DNA of 64,000 nt, taken from Kibdelosporangium banguiense. GTDB taxonomy: Bacteria > Actinomycetota > Actinomycetes > Mycobacteriales > Pseudonocardiaceae. The position numbers and the translations under genes are program-made. Under the pieces are notes generated by a model, which saw only the letters and a program-made list of their open reading frames with translations, was not told the DNA's origin and ran no database searches. The stretch is from positions 8,693,203-8,757,202 of the forward strand of contig NZ_JAGINW010000001.1 of NCBI RefSeq assembly GCF_017876405.1, given 5' to 3'. This document shows, in pieces, positions 32,358 through 40,685 of this stretch (position 1 is its first letter; each line of letters opens with the position of its first letter).

Positions 32358-33992
32358 CTACCGGCGGCCGGCGGCGGTCACGATGGCCGCGACCGCCGGG
32401 GTGGTGGCGAATTCGTCGTCAGCCAGGACCGTGTTGCCGGTCAGCGTGACCGCGTCGGGGGCTTTGCCGGGGTCGGCGTCCCAGAAGTTGCCGATGAACG
32501 AGACATTGTCCAGCGGCGGTGAGACTTCCAGGACCACAGGCTTGTCGTTGCGGTGGATGACGTTGTCCTGCACCGTGATCCAGGCGGCGCCGTAGTCGGT
32601 GTAGAGCGCGAAGTTGTAGTGCGTGATGGTGTCGCGGACGACGTTGCCGCGCACCAGGGCGCCGTCGGCGGAGGATGTGCCCTGCGGGCCGGCGAGGTAG
32701 ATGCCGCCGCCGTCGGCCAGGACCTGCATTGTGTTGTGCACCAGGTTGTTCAGGACCTGGGTGCCGGTGCCGCTGTAGACGACGATGCCGGCGTGCGGGA
32801 CGTCGTGGACCTCGTTGTGCGCGATGACGGCGTTCGTGGTGCCGGACACCAGGATCGCGGGTGAACCATGGTAGTCCAGGCCGATCCGGTGGATGTGGTT
32901 GTCCTCCACGCGGCAGTCCCGTGCCGCGCCGCCGATGACCAGGCCACCGCCGGACACTTCGGTGACAGTGCTGTCCCGCACGGTGTTCGCGTCGCTCGTG
33001 CCCTGGAATTCCAGGGCGACCCCGCCCAGGCGGGTGAATTGACACCCCTCGAAGGTGATCCGCGCGGAGTCGGTGAAGACGATATTGCCGGGCATGGTCG
33101 CCGCATCGGCGGGGACTTTCACCGAGCCGGCGCCCTCGCCGAATTCGACGGTGATGATCTCGCCGCCGGTGTAGTGGCCGTTGCCGTGGTAGTGCAGGAA
33201 TCCTTCCGCGGAACTGGGCTGTTGCCAGGTGGCGTCGGCGAACGTGATGCCGCGGAACACGATGTCCTGGACGTTTTCGCCGCGTACCAGGATTTCCAGG
33301 ACCGGCGCGATGACGTCGGACAGATCCTCGCCGGGTAAAGGCAAGTAGTGCAGGACGTCCCCGCTCAGCGCGAATGTGCCCGGGGTGAGGAATGCCGGGC
33401 TGTTCTCCGCCGACGTCGGATTGTCCACACCGTAGACGGTGTCCGGGCCTAGCCAGCCGAGCACCGCGCGGTAGAGCTCCAGGGCCCGGCCGAACGCGGG
33501 CTGGGCCATCGTCAGTGTCCCGCCGGAGTTCCCGGTGGCGGGGATGCGTGCCTCCGACCAGGGGTAGACGCCCCGGTAGACCAGCTCCACGTCGCCGTCC
33601 CACGCCGGAGCGCCGTCATAGCCGGTGTCGGTCCTGGTCATCTTCTCGGTCAGGTCCACCGAGGCGCGTGCGGCACGGCGTCCCGAGACGTACAGCTGAC
33701 GGAATGCCAGCCCCGCTACATCTGCCGTGCGAACACCTTCCCCTCCCCCGTTCCACTCCGTGATCCGGCGGCCGCCGCTGATCACGACCTCTTCACCCTC
33801 GTAGGCCTGATACGTCACGCCTGAGTCCTCGGCGCGCAGCACGAACGGTTCCGTCAGCCGGTATGTGCCGCCGCGGAGGTTGACCACCGCGCCGGGTTCC
33901 GCCTCGGCACGAGCCCGTTCCACCGTGGCGAACGGCTGCTCCCGCGTGCCGGGACCCGAGTCGTCGCCGACGGGCGACACGAACAATTTCAC
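32358..33992 (-). CDS. Right-handed parallel beta-helix protein
   Basis: Protein of 544 residues from GTG 33992, preceded by the ideal AGGAGG; the longer open frame upstream runs antisense to the TetR gene. FVSPVGDDSGPGTREQPFATVERAR is the usual start of secreted or cytosolic pectate-lyase-like glycan enzymes, and PbH1 repeats (NTVRDSTVTEVSGGGLVIGG, NAVIAHNEVHDVPHAGIVVYSG) fill residues 260-500. No signal peptide is evident. Related proteins include poly-/oligosaccharide lyases and hydrolases; the substrate is unknown. It is divergent from a TetR gene with two N5 palindromes between. Confidence 0.85.
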   Translation of the reverse strand: MKLFVSPVGDDSGPGTREQPFATVERARAEAEPGAVVNLRGGTYRLTEPFVLRAEDSGVTYQAYEGEEVVISGGRRITEWNGGGEGVRTADVAGLAFRQLYVSGRRAARASVDLTEKMTRTDTGYDGAPAWDGDVELVYRGVYPWSEARIPATGNSGGTLTMAQPAFGRALELYRAVLGWLGPDTVYGVDNPTSAENSPAFLTPGTFALSGDVLHYLPLPGEDLSDVIAPVLEILVRGENVQDIVFRGITFADATWQQPSSAEGFLHYHGNGHYTGGEIITVEFGEGAGSVKVPADAATMPGNIVFTDSARITFEGCQFTRLGGVALEFQGTSDANTVRDSTVTEVSGGGLVIGGAARDCRVEDNHIHRIGLDYHGSPAILVSGTTNAVIAHNEVHDVPHAGIVVYSGTGTQVLNNLVHNTMQVLADGGGIYLAGPQGTSSADGALVRGNVVRDTITHYNFALYTDYGAAWITVQDNVIHRNDKPVVLEVSPPLDNVSFIGNFWDADPGKAPDAVTLTGNTVLADDEFATTPAVAAIVTAAGRR

Positions 33993-34005
33993 GATCTTCC
34001 TCCTA

Positions 34006-34040
34006 GTGTATGGCGTACACTCATGGTATACATCATATAC
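34006..34040. promoter_or_regulatory. Twin operators GTRTA-N5-TAYAC
   Basis: GTGTA-TGGCG-TACAC at 34006-34020 and GTATA-CATCA-TATAC at 34026-34040: two perfect inverted repeats of equal design, 20 bases apart, between the beta-helix and TetR genes. Confidence 0.7.
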
Positions 34041-34056
34041 AGGGTTGGAGGTCAAG

Positions 34057-34869
34057 ATGCCGGATCCGGAGCGCAGTACCGAACTGCTCTGGGGGACAAC
34101 AGCCAAGCGCGCGCTCAACCTCGAGGTGATCGTGCGAACCGCGATCGGGCTGGCCGACACCGAGGGCCTGCAGGCGGTGTCAATGCGGCGCGTCGCGGAG
34201 AAGCTCGGCTTCACCACCATGTCGCTGTACCGGCACGTCCCGGGCAAGGCCGAGCTCGTCGAACTGATGCGTGACGCCGCCATGGCCGACCAGACCCAGC
34301 CGGGCGACTGGCCGGACTGGCGGGCCGAGCTGGCGGCGTGGGCTCGCGCCGGCCTGGCCCGGTACCGGAGGCATCCCTGGCTGATCGAGTCGGCCGGGCC
34401 TCGTACCGTCCCGGGCCCGAACGCGGTCGCGATCTTCGAGCAGGCCCTGGCCGGGGCCCGGCGGGCCGGCCTGCCGCCCGCGCAGATCGTCGGTGTGGTG
34501 ACGTTGCTGGGCGGATTCGTCGAAAGCGCCGCGCGCCAGGTCGTGCAGACCACCGAGGCGGAACAGCGGTCGGGTGTCACTCACGACGAGTGGTGGGGTG
34601 CCCGCGACTCCCTCTATCAGCACCTCGACCAGTACCCGACCCTGAGTTGGATCTACCAGCAAGGCGGTTACGACAAGCCGCTGGACCCGTTCGAGTTCGG
34701 CCTGGAGCGGGTTCTGGACAGCATCGCCGCCCTCATTCGTGATGAAAAGCGTGATGAAAGTTCGTGCCGGGTGTGCGGCAAGCCGGTGGAGGTCACCGGC
34801 AAGGGCAGGCCTCGCGACTACTGCTCCCGCGCCTGCCAGCAGCGCGCCTATCGCATGAAAAGGAGCTAG
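34057..34869 (+). CDS. TetR-family regulator 4 with C-terminal zinc-knuckle tail
   Basis: Protein of 270 residues. HTH: IVRTAIGLADTEGLQAVSMRRVAEKLGFTTMSLYRHVPGK; the C-terminal domain is of the tetracycline-repressor-like class. Residues about 237-270 are an added module with CRVCGKPV and DYCSRACQQRAYR, four cysteines (CxxC, CxxxC) in a probable zinc site rich in Arg. GGAGG precedes the ATG. It likely represses the divergent beta-helix gene through the twin palindromes. Its end overlaps the merR gene by four bases. Confidence 0.87.
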   Translation: MPDPERSTELLWGTTAKRALNLEVIVRTAIGLADTEGLQAVSMRRVAEKLGFTTMSLYRHVPGKAELVELMRDAAMADQTQPGDWPDWRAELAAWARAGLARYRRHPWLIESAGPRTVPGPNAVAIFEQALAGARRAGLPPAQIVGVVTLLGGFVESAARQVVQTTEAEQRSGVTHDEWWGARDSLYQHLDQYPTLSWIYQQGGYDKPLDPFEFGLERVLDSIAALIRDEKRDESSCRVCGKPVEVTGKGRPRDYCSRACQQRAYRMKRS

Positions 34870-35255
34870 GCCGTCAGGTCGCAGGGCGGGTAGTGCTGTG
34901 ACACGCGGTGTTCGGTGGTGTTGATGTAGTCGTGCAGGACATCGCGGGTGCGTGTCAGCGTGTCGATGTGGTCTTCGAGTCCTTGCAGGCGTGCCCGCAG
35001 GGTGTCCAGGAGTTCGGGGCAGGGTTCCAGGTCGGGGCCTGTGCCGGTGGCGCAGGGCAGCAGGAACGCGATTTCCTGGGTCGAGAGCCCGGCTTCGAGC
35101 AGCTTCCTGATCTGGGTCACGGTCACCAGCGCGTCGTCGTGGTACTCGCGATAGCCGTTGGCACCACGCCCGGGTTCGAGCAGGCCCTGCGACTCGTAGT
35201 AGCGCAGCTGGTGTGTGTGCACGCCGGTGCGGCGGCTGAGTTCCCCGATCAGCAT
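34866..35255 (-). CDS. MerR-family regulator
   Basis: Protein of 129 residues: winged helix MLIGELSRRTGVHTHQLRYYESQGLLEPGR, then a coiled-coil dimer helix (LDTLRARLQGLEDHIDTLTRTRDVL). Cysteines lie in LLPCATG, LEPCPEL and near the C-terminus (PPCDLTA), so a metal or thiol signal is possible. AAGGGGAA gives a ribosome site. It is divergent from the imine-reductase gene, whose promoter has a long spacer with a MerR-type inverted repeat. Confidence 0.87.
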   Translation of the reverse strand: MLIGELSRRTGVHTHQLRYYESQGLLEPGRGANGYREYHDDALVTVTQIRKLLEAGLSTQEIAFLLPCATGTGPDLEPCPELLDTLRARLQGLEDHIDTLTRTRDVLHDYINTTEHRVSQHYPPCDLTA

Positions 35256-35267
35256 GACGACTTCCCC

Positions 35268-35299
35268 TTGACCTTCATACCGGTGTGAAGGTCGATGAT
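35268..35299 (+). promoter_or_regulatory. MerR-controlled long-spacer promoter
   Basis: TTGACC (-35) and GATGAT (-10, 35294-35299) are 20 bases apart, longer than the optimum, as in MerR targets. GACCTTCA-N8-TGAAGGTC (35270-35293) lies within. The ATG at 35306 is six bases after the -10. Confidence 0.65.
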
Positions 35300-35305
35300 T
35301 CTGCC

Positions 35306-36181
35306 ATGATCACCAACCCACCTGTGACCGTGCTCGGCCTGGGGCTGATGGGCCAGGCGCTGGCCGGGACGTTCCTGCGCGCCGGGCACCCCACGACCGT
35401 ATGGAATCGCACGGCATCCAAGGCCGAACACCTTGTCGCCCAAGGCGCGACGCTCGCCGGCTCCCCCGCCGAGGCTGTCGCGGCCAGCCCGCTCGTGGTC
35501 GTCTGCGTCTCGGACTACGCCGCTGTGCACGAACTTCTCGACCCGTTGGTCCTGGACGGCAAGGTGGTGGTCAACCTCACTTCGGGCACGACACAGACCG
35601 CCCGTGAGACCGCGGCATGGGCGGCGCAACGCGGTGTCACCTACCTCGACGGCGCGATCATGGCCATCCCTCAGGCGATCGGCACGGCGGACGCTGTCGT
35701 TCTGTACAGCGGACCGCGGTCGGCTTTCGACTCGTACGAGCCGGTCTTGAAGAGCCTTGCCGCGGCGACGACGTATCTCGGTGACGACCATGGCCTGTCT
35801 TCGCTGTACGACGTGGCGTTGCTGGGCCTGATGTGGAGTGTTCTGAACGGTTTCTTGCAGGGCGCGGCCCTCGTCGGCGCCGCGGGTGTGGACGCCTCGG
35901 TGTTCGAGCCGTTCGCTCGCAACCTGATCGGGACCGTGGGCGACTGGTTGCCGCCGTACGCCAAGCAGATCGACGACGGCACGTACCCGGCCTACGACTC
36001 CACTATCGACACTCATCTCGGCGCGATGGATCACCTCATCGACGAGAGCGAGTCACTCGGTGTCAATCCCGACCTGCCGCGGTTGATCAAGGCGGTGGCC
36101 GACCGTGCTGTGGCGGCCGGGCATGGCGGCCACGGCTACGCGGCGATGATCGAGCAGTTCCGTAAGTCCCCGGGAGAGTGA
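35306..36181 (+). CDS. Imine-reductase-like NAD(P)-dependent oxidoreductase
   Basis: Protein of 291 residues of the beta-hydroxyacid dehydrogenase superfamily. VTVLGLGLMGQALAGTFLRAGHPTTVWNRT is the NADPH-binding fold; the long central helix and SLYDVALLGLMW are typical of the actinobacterial imine reductases, with Asp169 at the position that is Asp in one stereochemical class and Tyr in the other. It probably reduces a cyclic imine or related C=N bond. It is co-transcribed with the PPOX gene (four-base overlap), likely from a leaderless MerR-controlled promoter. Confidence 0.83.
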   Translation: MITNPPVTVLGLGLMGQALAGTFLRAGHPTTVWNRTASKAEHLVAQGATLAGSPAEAVAASPLVVVCVSDYAAVHELLDPLVLDGKVVVNLTSGTTQTARETAAWAAQRGVTYLDGAIMAIPQAIGTADAVVLYSGPRSAFDSYEPVLKSLAAATTYLGDDHGLSSLYDVALLGLMWSVLNGFLQGAALVGAAGVDASVFEPFARNLIGTVGDWLPPYAKQIDDGTYPAYDSTIDTHLGAMDHLIDESESLGVNPDLPRLIKAVADRAVAAGHGGHGYAAMIEQFRKSPGE

Positions 36182-36603
36182 TCGTGTTCGATCCGCATAC
36201 GCTGCTGTCCGAAAGCCGGCTGGGCGTGCTGGCGACCATCAAGTCGGACGGTCTGCCGCAACTGTCGCCGGTCATGCCTTTCTACGACCGGACGGCCGGT
36301 GTCCTCTACGTGTCGATGACCGAGGGCCGGGCCAAGACGGCGAACCTTCGCCGGGATCCGCGGGCCGCGCTCGAGGTCACCAGTGCCGACGGCTGGTCGT
36401 GGGCCACCGCCGAAGGCCCGGTGAGGCTCACCGGCCCCGGAACCGACCCGCATGGCTCGGAGGTCGAGGCGCTGGTGCACTACTACCGCGCCGCCGCCGG
36501 GGAGCACCCGGACTGGGAGGAGTACCGATCGGTGATGGTGTCCGATCGCCGGGTGCTCATGGTGATGACGGTCGAGCGCGTGTACGGCGCCGAGGTCCGC
36601 TGA
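36178..36603 (+). CDS. PPOX-class (pyridoxamine oxidase-like) F420/flavin protein
   Basis: Split-barrel protein of 141 residues. LLSESRLGVLATIKSDGLPQLSPVMPFYD and a late RVLMVMTVERVYG fit F420- or FMN-dependent enzymes of the PPOX family. Its GTG overlaps the stop of the imine reductase (GTGA), so translation is coupled and the pair probably acts on related substrates. Confidence 0.85.
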   Translation: MIVFDPHTLLSESRLGVLATIKSDGLPQLSPVMPFYDRTAGVLYVSMTEGRAKTANLRRDPRAALEVTSADGWSWATAEGPVRLTGPGTDPHGSEVEALVHYYRAAAGEHPDWEEYRSVMVSDRRVLMVMTVERVYGAEVR

Positions 36604-36609
36604 GACCGG

Positions 36610-37311
36610 TCAGGCTTTTCCGGTCGTGCCGCCGACGACCGCGTCACCGGCGTTCTTGCGGCCGGTCTTCTTGGGTTTCGGTGGCACGATGCTGGCCAGT
36701 TCGCCGCCGTTGTCGTTGGTTCGCAGCACGAATGGCCGTGTGTCGGTGTAGCGCACGACCGACACCGAGCATGGGTCCACCACGATTCGCTGGAACGAGT
36801 CGAGGTGCTGGCCCAGTGCGTCGGCGAGGATGGCTTTGATCACGTCGCCGTGGCTGCAGGCCACCCAGACCGCGCCGGGACCGTGCTCCGCGGTGATGCG
36901 TGCGTCGTGCGCGCGGATCGCGGCGACCGCGCGGGCCTGTACGGCGGCGAGGCCTTCACCGCCGGGGAAGACCGCTGCGGACGGGTGTTGCTGCACGACC
37001 TTCCACAGTTCTTCTTTGCCCAGGGTGTTGAGCTTGCGGCCGGTCCACTCGCCGTAGTCCACCTCGGACAGCCGGGCGTCGGTGACCACGGGGATCTCTT
37101 TCGTCGCGGCCAGCGGCGCGACCGTCTGCTTGCAGCGCAACAGCGGTGAGGCGACGATGCCCGCCAGCGGCACGTCGGTGAGACGCTCCACGAGTTTGGC
37201 GGCCTGCTTGACCCCTGAGTCGTCCAGCGACACCTTCGGGGTGCGCCCGGCGAGCACGCCCGAGCCGTTGGCCGTGGAGCGTGCGTGCCGTAAGAGGATC
37301 ACTGTCGCCAT
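36610..37311 (-). CDS. Histidine phosphatase (phosphoglycerate mutase-like)
   Basis: Protein of 233 residues from ATG 37311. LLRHARSTAN is the RHxxT-type catalytic motif, LSEVDYGEW and VACSHGDVI supply the other active-site Glu and His. The Lys/Arg-rich C-terminal tail (PPKPKKTGRKN) is of the sort found in the actinobacterial MSMEG_4193-type family. It directly follows uppP, as in mycobacteria. Its own TAGGCT -10, seven bases before the ATG, suggests independent leaderless expression. Confidence 0.87.
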   Translation of the reverse strand: MATVILLRHARSTANGSGVLAGRTPKVSLDDSGVKQAAKLVERLTDVPLAGIVASPLLRCKQTVAPLAATKEIPVVTDARLSEVDYGEWTGRKLNTLGKEELWKVVQQHPSAAVFPGGEGLAAVQARAVAAIRAHDARITAEHGPGAVWVACSHGDVIKAILADALGQHLDSFQRIVVDPCSVSVVRYTDTRPFVLRTNDNGGELASIVPPKPKKTGRKNAGDAVVGGTTGKA

Positions 37312-37318
37312 GATCCTG

Positions 37319-37324
37319 AGCCTA
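37319..37324 (-). promoter_or_regulatory. Candidate -10 (TAGGCT) for histidine phosphatase
   Basis: TAGGCT, seven bases, then ATG at 37311, just after the uppP stop. Confidence 0.45.
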
Positions 37325-37325
37325 C

Positions 37326-38153
37326 TTAGGTCGCCGGGATGGTGTTCGTGGCCAGCAGCGCCATCAGCACGACGCCGAGCACGATGCGGTACCAGACGAA
37401 TGCCGAGAAGGTGTGTCGCGAGACGTACCGCAGCAGCCACGCGATGGTCGCGTAGCCCACAACGAACGCGATCACCGTGGCGACGATCATCTGGGCGGTC
37501 GAGGCGTGCGGTCCCGGGCCGGTCTTGTCCATCACGTCCGGGATGCTGAACAGGCCCGCGCCGAACACCGCCGGGATGGCCAGCAGGAACGAGTAGTCCG
37601 TCGCGGACTTGCGGTCCAGGCCGAGGAACAGGCCCGCGGTGAGCGTGCCGCCCGAGCGCGACACCCCGGGGATCAGGGCCATGGCCTGGGCCAGGCCCAT
37701 CGTGATGCTGTCCTTGAGGGTGAGGTCGGCCCGGGCCTGCTTGCCGATCTCGTCGGCCACCGCCAGCACCACCGCGAAGACGATCATGACTGTGGCGGTG
37801 ATCCACAGGTTACGCAGCGAGGTGCGGATCTCGTCCTTGAACACCACGCCGAGCAACGCGATCGGCGTCGAGCCGATGATCACGTACCAGGCCATCCGGT
37901 AGTCGTCGGTCCGCCGGACCGCGGCGCTGAAGAAGCCCTTGAACCAGGCGCCGAGAAGGACCCCGATCTTCTTGGCGTAGTAGATCAGCACCGCCAGTTC
38001 GGTGCCCAGCTGGGTGACGGCGGTGAACGAGGCACCCGCGTCCGTCCCCCAGCCGAGTGTGGAAACCACCCGAAGGTGTGCCGAGGAGGAGATCGGCAGG
38101 AACTCGGTCAGTCCTTGGACCAGTCCGAGCACGATCGCCTGCATCCAGTCCAA
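37326..38153 (-). CDS. uppP: Undecaprenyl-diphosphatase
   Basis: Membrane phosphatase of 275 residues, the normal BacA/UppP length, with about eight hydrophobic helices. The two signature motifs are present: QGLTEFLPISSSAHL near the start and PGVSRSGGT in the middle. It recycles undecaprenyl diphosphate to the monophosphate for cell-wall synthesis and can give bacitracin tolerance. The start is TTG, eight bases after AGGAG; an internal ATG three codons on has worse spacing. It is upstream of the histidine phosphatase. Confidence 0.95.
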   Translation of the reverse strand: MDWMQAIVLGLVQGLTEFLPISSSAHLRVVSTLGWGTDAGASFTAVTQLGTELAVLIYYAKKIGVLLGAWFKGFFSAAVRRTDDYRMAWYVIIGSTPIALLGVVFKDEIRTSLRNLWITATVMIVFAVVLAVADEIGKQARADLTLKDSITMGLAQAMALIPGVSRSGGTLTAGLFLGLDRKSATDYSFLLAIPAVFGAGLFSIPDVMDKTGPGPHASTAQMIVATVIAFVVGYATIAWLLRYVSRHTFSAFVWYRIVLGVVLMALLATNTIPAT

Positions 38154-38257
38154 GCCGCCACTCCTGCCGCGTGAAGATCAAATCCGGGTGTTCCGGCAAG
38201 AATCTTGGCCTACCGCCACAGCGGGGCCCTTACCCGGCCCCGGTGATCGCCAGCCCT

Positions 38258-38263
38258 TAGGCT
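38258..38263 (+). promoter_or_regulatory. Candidate -10 (TAGGCT) for aldo/keto reductase
   Basis: TAGGCT, eight bases, then GTG at 38272; no ribosome site. Confidence 0.5.
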
Positions 38264-38271
38264 CAGGCGCC

Positions 38272-39249
38272 GTGGAGTATCGACACCTGGGCCGCAGCGG
38301 CCTGCGGGTGTCCCGGATGGCCCTGGGCACGATGACCTGGGGCCGGGACACCGAAGCCGAGGAGGCAGCCAGCCAGCTGTCGGCGTTCGTGGACGCCGGC
38401 GGCACCCTTGTGGACACCGCGGACGTGTACACCGATGGCGAGAGCGAGCGCATCCTCGGCGGCCTGCTGGGCGACCTGGTGCCGCGCGACGAGGTGATCG
38501 TGGCCACGAAGGCCGTCGCACGCCGGACCGAGGGCCCGTTCGGTGGCGGGGCGTCGCGGGGTGCGTTGCTGTCCGCGCTGGACGGTTCGCTGCGCAGGCT
38601 GTGTGTCGACCACATCGATCTGTGGCAGCTGCACGCCTGGGACGATTCGGTCCCGCTCGACGAGACGCTCGGGGCGCTGGACGTGGCTGTGCGCAGCGGC
38701 AAGGTGCGCTACACGGGTGTGTCGAACTATTCGGGCTGGCAGCTGGCGACCGCGTCGTCGATGCAGCTGATGTCGCCCGGGGCCACGCCCATCGTGAGCA
38801 CTCAGGTGGAGTATTCGCTGGCCGAGCGGGGTATCGAGCGTGAGGTCGTGCCCGCCGCGGAGCATCACGGCATCGGGATCCTGCCGTGGGCGCCGCTGGG
38901 GCGTGGCGTGCTGACCGGCAAGTACCGCACGAGCACGCCCGCGGACTCGCGCGGCGCGTCTGCGCACTTCGCGCCGTATGTGGAGCATCACAGGACCGAG
39001 CGTGCGGCGCGGATCGTGCAGGCGGTCTCCACGGCCGCGGACGGGCTGGGGACCTCGCCGCTGGCCGTGGCGCTGGCCTGGGTACGCGACCGGCCTGGGG
39101 TGATCGCGCCGGTGGTGGGTGCCAGGGACACCGGGCAGCTGGCCGGTTCACTGGCTGCGGAAGACTTGACCCTGCCCGCGGCCATCCGGGCCGCGCTGGA
39201 CGACATCAGCGGCATCGAACTCGGCTACCCGGAGCAACGGCTGGGGTGA
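38272..39249 (+). CDS. Aldo/keto reductase
   Basis: NADPH-dependent TIM-barrel reductase of 325 residues. GRSGLRVSRMALGTMTWG and VDTADVYTDG open the fold; catalytic-type Asp48, Tyr53 and Lys80 (VIVATK) can be seen, with a His in LWQLHAWD. It reduces aldehydes or ketones in the cytosol; no substrate can be given. The GTG start is preceded only by a TAGGCT hexamer, so the mRNA is probably leaderless. Divergent from uppP. Confidence 0.89.
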   Translation: MEYRHLGRSGLRVSRMALGTMTWGRDTEAEEAASQLSAFVDAGGTLVDTADVYTDGESERILGGLLGDLVPRDEVIVATKAVARRTEGPFGGGASRGALLSALDGSLRRLCVDHIDLWQLHAWDDSVPLDETLGALDVAVRSGKVRYTGVSNYSGWQLATASSMQLMSPGATPIVSTQVEYSLAERGIEREVVPAAEHHGIGILPWAPLGRGVLTGKYRTSTPADSRGASAHFAPYVEHHRTERAARIVQAVSTAADGLGTSPLAVALAWVRDRPGVIAPVVGARDTGQLAGSLAAEDLTLPAAIRAALDDISGIELGYPEQRLG

Positions 39250-39328
39250 AAGCACCCGGTTAGTGCGTGACCTAGGGGCGCGAATCGGGGATGCTGGGTG
39301 AACGGGACGTAACACGTGGAGGTTGCTG

Positions 39329-40321
39329 TTGCATCGGCTGGTAGCCGTGGTGGCTGGCGCGAGCCTGCTTGCCGGGTGTTCTTCGACCGCGGAGCCGCGC
39401 GACGAGCTACAGGTCACCGACACGGTGACGGCCGCGGGCCCGGCCACGTCCCCCGCGGAGTCCAAGCCCGCCGGGACCGTCGTCCCGCTCCCGGACAAGA
39501 TCACCGCGATCGCGGCCGTCGTCCAGGCCAAACAGCTCGCCCTAGCGACAACCGGCCCTGAGCTGCGGTTGCTGAGCCTCGTCGACCCGGCCGCGGCGCC
39601 CAGGACGGTCTCGCTGCCTGGGCCGGCCACCGCGCTGACCGTGTTGCCCGACGGTGTGCTCGCGTCGGTGGCCTCGACGAAACAGCTGGTCAAGGTGTCC
39701 TTGCCGGCCGGGACCACCTCGGTCCAGACGGTCGACGGTGTGCCTGGCGCCGCCCTGCAGGAGGGCGACACGACGCTCGTGCCGCTCAGCGACCGCAAGG
39801 CCGTGGACGTCGTGCAGGCAGGCAAGACGCAGAAGCAGATCTCCGGCAGCATGTTCAGCGCCGACCAGGTCCTCACCGCCGGTGGCAACACGGTCGTGCT
39901 CGACCGGCTGCGCACCGCGGTGTTCGACCTCAACCTCGGCGAGGGCAAAGTCGGCGCCGGGCAGCGCGCCGGGCAGGGCGCGACGAACGCGACGACCGAC
40001 CGTTTCGGCCGTGTCCTGGTCACCGACACGCGCGGTGGCGCGTTGCTGGCGTTCTCGACCGGCCCGATCCTGCTCAAACAGCGCTACCCCGTCCCGGGAG
40101 CGCCCTATGGCATCGCGTACGACCCCAAGCGTGACCTGGCGTGGGTCACCCTGACCGAGCGAAACGAGGTGATCGGCTACAACGTCGCCGGTGGTGAGCC
40201 GACCGAGAAATACCGGTTCCCCACCGTCGTTCAACCGAATTCGGTGACCGTCGACCCGGATAGCGGGCGGGTGTTCGTCGCGTCCGCGACCGGTGGAGGA
40301 GTTCAGGTGATGCAGCCGTGA
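39329..40321 (+). CDS. YncE-like beta-propeller lipoprotein (LppL-like)
   Basis: Exported lipoprotein of 330 residues from TTG 39329, six bases after GGAGG. Lipobox SLLAGC gives lipidated Cys17. A Thr/Ala-rich linker leads to repeated blades (TALTVLPDGVLASVAS, GIAYDPKRDLAWVTLTERNEVIGYNVAGGE, SVTVDPDSGRVFVAS). Mycobacterial LppL near uppP looks related (from memory). Role unknown; probably an envelope protein. It overlaps the DUF5703 gene by four bases. Confidence 0.83.
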   Translation: MHRLVAVVAGASLLAGCSSTAEPRDELQVTDTVTAAGPATSPAESKPAGTVVPLPDKITAIAAVVQAKQLALATTGPELRLLSLVDPAAAPRTVSLPGPATALTVLPDGVLASVASTKQLVKVSLPAGTTSVQTVDGVPGAALQEGDTTLVPLSDRKAVDVVQAGKTQKQISGSMFSADQVLTAGGNTVVLDRLRTAVFDLNLGEGKVGAGQRAGQGATNATTDRFGRVLVTDTRGGALLAFSTGPILLKQRYPVPGAPYGIAYDPKRDLAWVTLTERNEVIGYNVAGGEPTEKYRFPTVVQPNSVTVDPDSGRVFVASATGGGVQVMQP

Positions 40322-40530
40322 ACGATGGGGTGGTTGAAGGGGATTGGGAGTACCGGCCGCTGAAGTTGCCCCCGGGGGTGTCCCGGGTGACCGCGGCGGT
40401 CCAGCTGTCGATCCAGGCAGAGTTCGCAGGCTGGGAGTTGTCCCGGGTACGGCTGTACTCGGACGGCACCCGCAGGGTGGTACTACGCCGGAGGCGCCCC
40501 CGCGCCGGCGTGCCAGGACTGATGATCTAG
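40318..40530 (+). CDS. DUF5703 small protein
   Basis: Small basic protein of 70 residues, with WEYRPLKLPPGVSRVTAAVQLSIQ and AGWELSRVRLYSDGTRRVVLRR, the pattern of DUF5703. Its GTG overlaps the lipoprotein stop (GTGA), so the two are translated together. Actinobacteria-specific and of unknown role. Confidence 0.83.
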   Translation: MNDGVVEGDWEYRPLKLPPGVSRVTAAVQLSIQAEFAGWELSRVRLYSDGTRRVVLRRRRPRAGVPGLMI

Positions 40531-40559
40531 CCGCCCAGCGGCGGATACAGTCCTCCCAA

Positions 40560-40581
40560 CCCCGGCATCCGCTCGCCGGGG
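40560..40581 (+). terminator. Terminator hairpin after DUF5703
   Basis: CCCCGGC, eight-base loop, GCCGGGG, followed by CGGTTT. Confidence 0.55.
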
Positions 40582-40685
40582 CGGTTTCCGCGCGAGCACA
40601 GTCGGTAGGCAGATCCCTGGATACACCGAACACCCCGTGGCCCTAGAGTTGGGCCCACCTGTCAGGTCTTGTTTGGGGGTTTCAG

